Shown here: one piece after another, positions 8,140 to 12,776 of the stretch
How positions within the stretch are numbered: the first letter of the stretch is position 1
How the letters are laid out: the number at the start of each line of letters is the position of its first letter
Origin: Caldiserica bacterium UBA646
GTDB lineage: Bacteria > Caldisericota > Caldisericia > Caldisericales > Caldisericaceae
NCBI GenBank assembly: GCA_002299965.1
Contig: DBOM01000003.1
Location: 1-12,776, forward strand
Length of the DNA stretch: 12,776 nt
Direction: 5' to 3'
Program-made: the position numbers and the translations under genes
Notes under the pieces: generated by a model
The model's input: only the letters and a program-made list of their open reading frames with translations
Databases searched by the model: none
Told to the model about the DNA's origin: nothing

Positions 8140-8230
8140 TGGCGGAGAGAGTGGGATTTGAACCCACGGTGGACTTGTGATCCACACACGCTTTCCAGGC
8201 GTGCACCTTAAACCACTCGGTCATCTCTCC
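8140..8230 (-). tRNA. tRNA-Ser (anticodon GGA), CCA encoded
   Basis: Read on the minus strand it folds as a class II tRNA. The acceptor stem is GGAGAGA (8230-8224) with TCTCTCC (8150-8144), then discriminator G and an encoded CCA (8142-8140). The anticodon stem CACGC/GCGTG closes the loop CTGGAAA, giving anticodon GGA (8196-8194) for UCC and UCU. The long variable arm (GTGGA/TCCAC) is typical of serine tRNAs. The T arm is GTGGG TTCAAAT CCCAC. Confidence 0.97.
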
Positions 8231-8236
8231 ATCCTG

Positions 8237-8270
8237 TTTTGCGAGGCAATGATACCAAAACTTCGCAAAA
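8237..8270. repeat. Inverted repeat between DUF401 and tRNA-Ser
   Basis: Arms TTTTGCGA (8237-8244) and TCGCAAAA (8263-8270) form a perfect 8-bp stem with an 18-base loop. No long T run follows on either strand, so a terminator for DUF401 is possible but weak. It overlaps the proposed tRNA promoter. Confidence 0.35.
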
Positions 8271-8276
8271 AATCAA
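8249..8276 (-). promoter_or_regulatory. Probable promoter of tRNA-Ser
   Basis: TTGATT (8276-8271) and TATCAT (8254-8249) lie 16 bases apart on the minus strand, 18 bases before the mature tRNA 5' end. The same -35 hexamer and spacer length occur at the DUF401 promoter. Confidence 0.45.
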
Positions 8277-8280
8277 TAAT

Positions 8281-9489
8281 TTAGCGAAAAACTGCTAAAA
8301 ACCACAACGTAGAACACAGCATAAGGAATATTATATTTTTTAAAAGAAGTGGATACATTTTCGCTGGCATTGCATCGAAATATTCCATGCTCAGCGAAAG
8401 GCATAAATGCGTTGGAGTAAGCATGAGTGCACTCCACCCCCCGAGAAATGCAATGAAAAGATTGGCATTGTTTAATTGTGGTGTTAGCAGCAAAGGAAGA
8501 AGTAATGGATAAGAAACCCCTACTGTAGCAGCTGCTGCTCCTGTCATCAGGCTTACTATAAATGGCAAAGAAAATAAAATAAAAAAATGAGGAAAGTTTC
8601 GTTCATTGAGAAAAACATATATTCCATCAATAATACCAGTTTTTATGAAAATGTGCTTTAGGTAGAAAATAGAAAACATAAGAATTGCTAATTTTAAAAG
8701 AAGCCTCCAACGAAAAGCTTTTAAAAGGTTTTTAGGCGTGAGCTTCCTTGCAATAATTACATATATTATTCCAACGATTCCAGAGAGAATAATCGATATG
8801 TGGAAGATAAGTATTAGGCTTAATACAATGAATATTGGCATAATACTTAATAGCAGTTCGTACAGAGCGCTTTTACTAATTTTTCTTTTTGCACAATTAA
8901 TACAATTGATCTTTGGTATAAGAAAAATTAGCCCGGAAATGATCATTAAAACTGAAAACGGCCATTGCACAAAGATAATGCGCAATATTGAAACACCCAA
9001 AATTGATGAAGCAAGCAACATATCCGGGTAAAGTGGCGACGTTGGCTGCCAGACATGTCTAAACCAAAAATTTATTACCGTCTTCTCTTCCGGTGTTGTA
9101 CTTGATTTTTTCATTCCTTCGTTAACTAATGGAGCAGAGATTAGTGCGCCTCCAGGAAGAGGTAGTGTGCCGATGATAAGTGCAAAAATTGGTACAAAAA
9201 ATTTAGCTGAAAATATTTCTGAAAAACTTTTTACCATTCTATCGAGAAATTTAGCCTCTTTTAGTAATTCTACAAAATATGTAATAATTACCACAATCAA
9301 TGTCAATTTTATCGTGTCCCAGGCAGTAGCCACCACATAAAATGCTCTGGTAATTTCAATCAAAGGGATGTGTTTAAAGATAGCAAGCATAACGCCGGAT
9401 AGCAAGATCGTTATCCCGATGTTTATTTTAAGTCTTACAAGTACTCCCAAAAAGATTAATACCGAAAAGAGCGTTATCACATCTTCCAT
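8281..9489 (-). CDS. DUF401 family polytopic membrane protein, putative transporter
   Basis: This 402-residue, very hydrophobic protein has roughly ten membrane segments from end to end. Family signatures are GTLPLPGGALISAP (107-120) and NFWFRHVWQPTSPLYPD (140-156), followed by a Gly/Ala-rich GAAAATVGVSYP segment in the C-terminal half. A mirrored pair of such loops is typical of ion-transporter-like folds. DUF401 proteins are found mainly in archaea and thermophilic bacteria and have no proven substrate; calling it a transporter is inference. ATG 9489 has no Shine-Dalgarno. Instead a TATAAT box ends six bases before it, predicting a leaderless message. It is divergent from nurA and has no partner gene, so it appears to be a single-gene unit. 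Confidence 0.8.
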   Translation of the reverse strand: MEDVITLFSVLIFLGVLVRLKINIGITILLSGVMLAIFKHIPLIEITRAFYVVATAWDTIKLTLIVVIITYFVELLKEAKFLDRMVKSFSEIFSAKFFVPIFALIIGTLPLPGGALISAPLVNEGMKKSSTTPEEKTVINFWFRHVWQPTSPLYPDMLLASSILGVSILRIIFVQWPFSVLMIISGLIFLIPKINCINCAKRKISKSALYELLLSIMPIFIVLSLILIFHISIILSGIVGIIYVIIARKLTPKNLLKAFRWRLLLKLAILMFSIFYLKHIFIKTGIIDGIYVFLNERNFPHFFILFSLPFIVSLMTGAAAATVGVSYPLLLPLLLTPQLNNANLFIAFLGGWSALMLTPTHLCLSLSMEYFDAMPAKMYPLLLKNIIFLMLCSTLWFLAVFR

Positions 9490-9495
9490 ATAGCA

Positions 9496-9523
9496 ATTAT
9501 ACTGTTATGTATCAAAAAATCAA
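9496..9523 (-). promoter_or_regulatory. Promoter of the DUF401 gene, predicts a leaderless mRNA
   Basis: TTGATT (9523-9518), a 16-base spacer and TATAAT (9501-9496) lie on the minus strand. Only TGCTAT separates the -10 box from ATG 9489, so the expected start nucleotide is the A of the start codon. No ribosome binding site is present. Confidence 0.7.
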
Positions 9524-9548
9524 TGTTGCATTCTATTGTAGTTATGCT

Positions 9549-9558
9549 ACCAGCTGGT
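9549..9558. repeat. Palindrome ACCAGCTGGT between divergent promoters
   Basis: A perfect 10-bp palindrome sits between the DUF401 promoter (9496-9523) and the nurA promoter (9591-9619). It is GC-richer than its surroundings. It could be an operator half-site, but its symmetry does not extend further, so chance is possible. Confidence 0.25.
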
Positions 9559-9590
9559 TATAAATTGATGCAAAGCTATTAAATAACTGA

Positions 9591-9619
9591 TTTACTTCTT
9601 TTTGAAATTTTTCTATAAT
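9591..9619 (+). promoter_or_regulatory. Probable promoter of nurA-thiI
   Basis: TTTACT (9591-9596), a 17-base spacer and TATAAT (9614-9619) precede nurA. The start site would be near 9626, inside the AAGGAG at 9624-9629, so the leader is predicted to be only about ten bases. Confidence 0.55.
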
Positions 9620-9635
9620 AAGCAAGGAGCGTGAA

Positions 9636-10775
9636 ATGTTAAAAATTGAAAAGATAATGCCAGAAATGAAAAATGCAGTAAGAGAGAGCAAAGATTTGCA
9701 AGTGATTAAAAAAGACCTTGTTGAAAGAGCGTTAGAAATCCTAAAAGATGTTTCAGCAAGTGACATTGAAGCGAAGCGAAATTTTATGCATGTTGATTTC
9801 CCTGTAGCGACACCTTTGAATAATCCTCTTGGTAAAATCCACGCTAGGGCGGATATGCGCGATTACATTGTTGTTGCAACAGACGGATCAGAGATTCCTA
9901 TTAACTTTGATTTTCCGCTTTATTACTATGTTGTTAATATAGGAGAAATTATTATTAAATATGGCGATGCCCCTTATTTTTTTGCAAATTCAGTACCCCA
10001 AATATTTTATAAGGAAAAAGATCTTTTTGCAGATATAGGCGAACAAAAATTGATGATTAAAGGCGAATTATTAGATTCCAAAATGCTTTTAGAAGAGAGT
10101 ATTTCGCTTTCTTCCCTTCTTGATACGATAAAAAATGAAAATATTCCAGTAATATCCCTTCTTGACGGAACATTAATTCAGTGGGAAGTAAAAGAGCGAA
10201 ATGAGCAGTTCAAACAAGAATTTATCAATAGATTCCAGCTGCTCTTTCAAAGAAGTCAGGAGTTAAATATTCCTATTGCAGGTTATATAAGTGGATCTCA
10301 TTCAAAAGATGTTATTGGCATAGTAAAATTGCAAATTACTAACAGTGGAAAAAAGGCAAATAATGAAGATGTAAAACAATTTGATATACTCCAGGATACT
10401 GATATCTTCCGCAAATTGCTTAAAAACGGTGAACGTTCCATACTATTTAGGAGCAATGCGCCGATTCTGCGTTATTATGCTGCTCCAATATTTTTCTTCT
10501 ATCTCAATGTGGGGAGCGAGATAGTAAGAGTAGAAATTCCGGCATTTGTGGCACACGACAAACAAAAAATTGACCTTTTACACAAACTTTTATTGAGCCA
10601 GGCAGAAAAAGGAATGGGATATCCTGTGGCACTCAAGGAGGCTCATGAACAGGCGGTGATACATACCTATGAAAAATCATCGATGCAACAAATTTTTAAC
10701 GAATTGCTTCAAAAAGAGGGTATAAGTATTCAAGAAAATTATAAATCGCTTTTCAAAAAAATGAGAGGTATTTAA
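9636..10775 (+). CDS. nurA: NurA-domain 5'-3' nuclease
   Basis: NurA is an Mn-dependent nuclease that, in archaea, acts with the HerA helicase and Mre11-Rad50 in DNA end resection. This 379-residue protein shows the family pattern: TDGSE with probable metal ligand D83, a Glu pair at 153-154, LLDGTLIQW with D177, PIAGYISGSH (213-222), and the C-terminal GYPVALKEAHEQAVI block (328-342) with H337. AAGGAG lies six bases before ATG 9636. The stop TAA shares one base with the thiI start. No HerA, Rad50 or Mre11 gene lies nearby, as is often true of bacterial NurA, so the partner, if any, is elsewhere. The domain call is solid; the role in repair is inferred from the family. Confidence 0.85.
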   Translation: MLKIEKIMPEMKNAVRESKDLQVIKKDLVERALEILKDVSASDIEAKRNFMHVDFPVATPLNNPLGKIHARADMRDYIVVATDGSEIPINFDFPLYYYVVNIGEIIIKYGDAPYFFANSVPQIFYKEKDLFADIGEQKLMIKGELLDSKMLLEESISLSSLLDTIKNENIPVISLLDGTLIQWEVKERNEQFKQEFINRFQLLFQRSQELNIPIAGYISGSHSKDVIGIVKLQITNSGKKANNEDVKQFDILQDTDIFRKLLKNGERSILFRSNAPILRYYAAPIFFFYLNVGSEIVRVEIPAFVAHDKQKIDLLHKLLLSQAEKGMGYPVALKEAHEQAVIHTYEKSSMQQIFNELLQKEGISIQENYKSLFKKMRGI

Positions 10776-11878
10776 TGGAATATACAATTATATGCAGATT
10801 TGGAGAAATCGGAACTAAGGGACGAAAAGCGCAAAACAGTATGAAACGCAGGCTAAAGGAACAAATTGAGAAACTGTTTAGTGGCAGTAAAGTAGAGATT
10901 GTTGGCGGAAGACTTGTCGTATATACAGATTGGAGCAATGTTAAAAAAATAAGTTATCTTCCGGGAATAGTTTCATTCAGCCCGGCTATAAAAATTGGTC
11001 ATAACTTAAATGAAATTGAAAAAACTGCTGTTCAATTAGCAAGAGACAAGCAAGCTACGCAAGAGATTAAAAGTTTTGCCGTACGAGTCAAGCGACTTTA
11101 TTTAGAATATCCAATAAAAAGTCCTGACATAGAGCGTGTCGTGGGTGGTACTATAAAAGATGCGACCAATCTAAATGTAGACTTAAAACATCCCGATCTT
11201 TTTATAGGCATCGAAATTTTACGCAACGGAACCTATCTTTATACTGATAAGTTTACAGGAGTTGGTGGACTTCCTGTGGGTGAGCAGGGAAGTGTTGTTT
11301 CTCTTCTTTCTGGAGGCATTGACTCGCCTGTCGCTGCTTTTCTTATGTTAAAAAGAGGGGCACGAATTGCGTTTGTGCATTTTGCTACAGACAAAGGCGA
11401 AGAAGAGAAGGCACGGAAATTATATGAGCATTTCCTACTTTTTGATCACAAAACAAAATTCATACTTGTTCCGCACAATGAGTATCTGGATGATTTAAGA
11501 AAAATTCTCAAAAAATGCGATAAAGAACGCTACATTTGTGTTTTCTGTAAACGCAGAATGCTTAATGTTGCCGTACGCATCGCTAAAAAGATCAAAGCTG
11601 AAGGTGTCGTTACAGGCGATTCTTTAGGACAGGTAGCAAGCCAGACACTTCGGAATATCCAAATCATTCAAAAAAACATCGATTTCCCCATTTATAGACC
11701 TCTCATTGGATTAGATAAACTCGAAATTGAAAAAATCGCCATTTACATTGGCACATATGATATCTCTATCTCTGCAAACTCTCAATGTCAGTTTGTACCT
11801 AAATATCCAATCATAAAAGGAAATGAAGAAGAAGTTGCTAAACTAAGTGCAGTTATCGACAAAGAAATCGAAACTTAA
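10775..11878 (+). CDS. thiI: tRNA 4-thiouridine sulfurtransferase ThiI, rhodanese-less
   Basis: ThiI adenylates U8 of tRNA and inserts sulfur to give 4-thiouridine, a near-UV sensor; in some bacteria it also serves thiamin synthesis. The protein has 367 residues. The N-terminal ferredoxin-like/THUMP region covers about 1-165. The PP-loop ATPase signature LLSGGIDSPVAA is at 177-188, and GDSLGQVASQT at 281-291. There is no C-terminal rhodanese domain. Cysteines 255 and 258 form a CxxC (YICVFCKRRM) and C338 lies in the conserved block before VPKYP, a set that in archaeal ThiI holds an iron-sulfur cluster. ATG 10775 overlaps the nurA stop (TAATG), with GAGAGG six bases before it, so the two genes form one transcript ending at the hairpin 11997-12019. 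Confidence 0.93.
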   Translation: MEYTIICRFGEIGTKGRKAQNSMKRRLKEQIEKLFSGSKVEIVGGRLVVYTDWSNVKKISYLPGIVSFSPAIKIGHNLNEIEKTAVQLARDKQATQEIKSFAVRVKRLYLEYPIKSPDIERVVGGTIKDATNLNVDLKHPDLFIGIEILRNGTYLYTDKFTGVGGLPVGEQGSVVSLLSGGIDSPVAAFLMLKRGARIAFVHFATDKGEEEKARKLYEHFLLFDHKTKFILVPHNEYLDDLRKILKKCDKERYICVFCKRRMLNVAVRIAKKIKAEGVVTGDSLGQVASQTLRNIQIIQKNIDFPIYRPLIGLDKLEIEKIAIYIGTYDISISANSQCQFVPKYPIIKGNEEEVAKLSAVIDKEIET

Positions 11879-11988
11879 TATCTTATATATGTGTAATTTT
11901 TACGCGTTTCCTTCAATATATAATGGCCTAACACTTTGTAGTTCAAATATTTACACTCAAGATTATCTTCAGCAGATCGTCGAGTATT

Positions 11989-12096
11989 AAAACAGAAAAG
12001 CCCCCGGGGGAGGGGCTTTATTTGTTATTTAATATTCCTTAAAAAGGAGGAAGAAAATGAAAGTTTTTGCAAACTTTCAGCTTATTTTCATAAGCC
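11989..12096 (-). ncRNA. Candidate small RNA with twin GNRA hairpins and an anti-Shine-Dalgarno tract
   Basis: Seen on the minus strand, in order: a predicted start at G12096 or G12095; hairpin GCUUAU-GAAA-AUAAGC (12095-12080), extendable by a G-U pair; immediately after it, hairpin GAAAGUUU-GCAA-AAACUUUC (12078-12059); a pyrimidine tract with UUCCUCCUUUUU (12052-12041); an AAGGAA that can pair back on part of it (12039-12035 region); an A/U-rich linker; and the GC-rich terminator with a short U-rich tail. Length is about 108 nt. Both loops are GNRA only when read on this strand, which fixes the orientation. CCUCCUU equals the 16S rRNA anti-Shine-Dalgarno, so pairing with ribosome binding sites is a plausible but unproven role. 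It does not match my knowledge of 4.5S, 6S, tmRNA or 5S RNA. It lies just downstream of oppF. Confidence 0.7.
11997..12019. terminator. Bidirectional intrinsic terminator between thiI and the small RNA gene
   Basis: AAAGCCCC (11997-12004) and GGGGCTTT (12012-12019) form a perfect 8-bp GC-rich stem with a 7-base loop. Rightward, ATTTGTTATTT follows and would end the nurA-thiI message. Leftward, TCTGTTTT follows and would end the minus-strand small RNA. Inside it, CCCCCGGGGG is itself a palindrome, allowing an alternative fold. Confidence 0.85.
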
Positions 12097-12101
12097 AAAC
12101 T

Positions 12102-12129
12102 ATTATATGGATTTTATCATCCATGTCAA
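12102..12129 (-). promoter_or_regulatory. Perfect-consensus promoter of the candidate small RNA
   Basis: TTGACA (12129-12124), a 16-base spacer and TATAAT (12107-12102) match both sigma70 consensus hexamers exactly, the best promoter in the window. Upstream, about 12130-12175, runs of A and T (for example AAAAATTTTTTAAAAAAA) resemble an UP element. Start expected at G12096 or G12095. Confidence 0.85.
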
Positions 12130-12186
12130 TACTTTAAATCTATTTTTTTAAAAAATTTTTATAAATTATCAAAAAATATTCGCTAA

Positions 12187-12776
12187 TCAATAAAGATGAC
12201 AGGCTGCAAAATGATTTGTTTCTTTTTCTTTTAATTCAGGTTCTATCTCTTCGCATATTTTTTTCGCATACTTACAGCGTGGCCTGAATCTACAGCCCTT
12301 AGGAAGATTTATATTGCTTGAAATATCACCTTCCAGCAGGATTCTAACCCGCTTTTTTTCTGCTTGAGGATCCGGAATTGGTACCGCTGTCATCAAAGCC
12401 TGAGTATATGGATGAAGTGGGTGTTTGTAGATTTCATTACTTGGAGCAGTTTCCATAACTCGACCAAGGTACATCACGGCAATATCATCGCTGATATGCT
12501 TTACCATTGCAATATCATGTGAAATAAATAGATAAGTGAGTCCAAATTGTTCTTGTAGGTCTTCAAAAGTATTAATTATTTGAGCTTGAATAGATACATC
12601 AAGAGCGGATACGGGCTCATCACAAATAAGAAATTGTGGTTCAACTGCCAATGCTCTTGCAAGGCCTATTCTTTGCCGTTGACCACCACTAAATTCATGG
12701 GGAAACCTATTTAAATGCTCAGGATTAAGTCCAATAACATTTAGTAATTCTCTTGCTTTCTCTCTTCTCTTCTCAG
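12187..12776 (-). CDS. Oligopeptide/dipeptide ABC transporter ATPase, OppF/DppF type (5' end outside window)
   Basis: The C-terminal 195 residues are visible, and the frame is open to the right edge. The signature FSGGQRQRIGLARAL is followed by Walker B FLICDEP, D-loop SALD and switch region FISHD. The tail carries the oligopeptide-transporter C-terminal domain: RVMETAPSNEIYKHPLHPYTQAL, KKRVRILLEGD, then GCRFRPRCKYAKKIC and AACH, four cysteines in the arrangement typical of OppD/OppF-type proteins. DEPVSALDVSIQAQI and the EKKRVRILLEGD block favour the OppF/DppF subunit over OppD. It energises peptide import with permeases presumably encoded beyond the right edge. The stop is TGA. About 60 bases separate it from the small RNA promoter, with only A/T-rich sequence and no clear terminator. 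Confidence 0.9.
   Translation of the reverse strand, partial: EKRREKARELLNVIGLNPEHLNRFPHEFSGGQRQRIGLARALAVEPQFLICDEPVSALDVSIQAQIINTFEDLQEQFGLTYLFISHDIAMVKHISDDIAVMYLGRVMETAPSNEIYKHPLHPYTQALMTAVPIPDPQAEKKRVRILLEGDISSNINLPKGCRFRPRCKYAKKICEEIEPELKEKETNHFAACHLY

Noticed and set aside
11897..11924. A plus-strand promoter with TATAAT at 11919-11924 after thiI
   Set aside because: No acceptable -35 hexamer lies at the right distance, and nothing coding follows before the terminator.
12020..12096. Identity of the small RNA as 4.5S SRP RNA
   Set aside because: GNRA hairpins are present, but the conserved SRP tetraloop region with its GGAAGCA and AGCA motifs is absent, and the fold is two short hairpins rather than one long one.
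12057..12137. A 26-codon plus-strand ORF (MKVFANFQLIFISQ and onward) with AAAGGAGG six bases upstream
   Set aside because: The apparent ribosome binding site is just the complement of the anti-Shine-Dalgarno tract of the minus-strand RNA. The ORF sits behind a terminator with no room for a promoter, and its start lies in a hairpin that has GNRA loops only on the other strand.

Overview
The window reads as chromosomal DNA from an AT-rich, probably deep-branching bacterium. A bacterial NurA-type nuclease, a DUF401 membrane protein, a rhodanese-less ThiI and long-form HPF together recall Caldisericota, Thermotogota or Firmicutes-like lineages. I cannot fix the taxon from sequence alone. There are no phage, insertion-sequence or CRISPR signs. 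UGA is an ordinary stop here: it ends ftsX, yitT and oppF.

Layout. (1) Positions 1-7542 hold one long leftward (minus-strand) operon driven by a near-consensus promoter at 7515-7542: hpf, secA, prfB, yitT, ftsE, ftsX, and an M23 murein hydrolase that runs off the left edge. Every junction is a gap of at most 2 nt or an overlap. The operon joins ribosome hibernation, protein export, translation termination and the FtsEX division machine. (2) Positions 7604-8230 hold a small DUF2784 membrane protein and a tRNA-Ser(GGA) with encoded CCA, both leftward. (3) Positions 8281-9523 hold a leftward DUF401 permease-like gene whose promoter predicts a leaderless mRNA. (4) Positions 9591-11878 hold a divergent rightward pair, nurA and thiI, overlapping by one base. 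(5) Positions 11879-12186 are a 308-base stretch without a protein gene. It holds a bidirectional terminator and what looks like an undescribed small RNA gene on the minus strand. (6) Positions 12187-12776 hold the 3' part of an oppF/dppF-type peptide ABC transporter ATPase, leftward.

Two observations stand out. First, the candidate small RNA at about 11989-12096 has a perfect TTGACA-16-TATAAT promoter with A/T tracts upstream. It has two back-to-back hairpins with GNRA loops (GAAA and GCAA), then a pyrimidine tract with an anti-Shine-Dalgarno CCUCCUU like the 3' end of 16S rRNA, then a terminator. This suggests an abundant RNA that could pair with ribosome binding sites. Second, prfB (release factor 2) carries an in-frame UGA followed by C at codon 25, almost where other bacteria have the autoregulatory +1 frameshift UGA. 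Here the reading frame is the same on both sides, so frameshifting cannot rescue it. Readthrough, a downstream start, or a sequence error must explain it.
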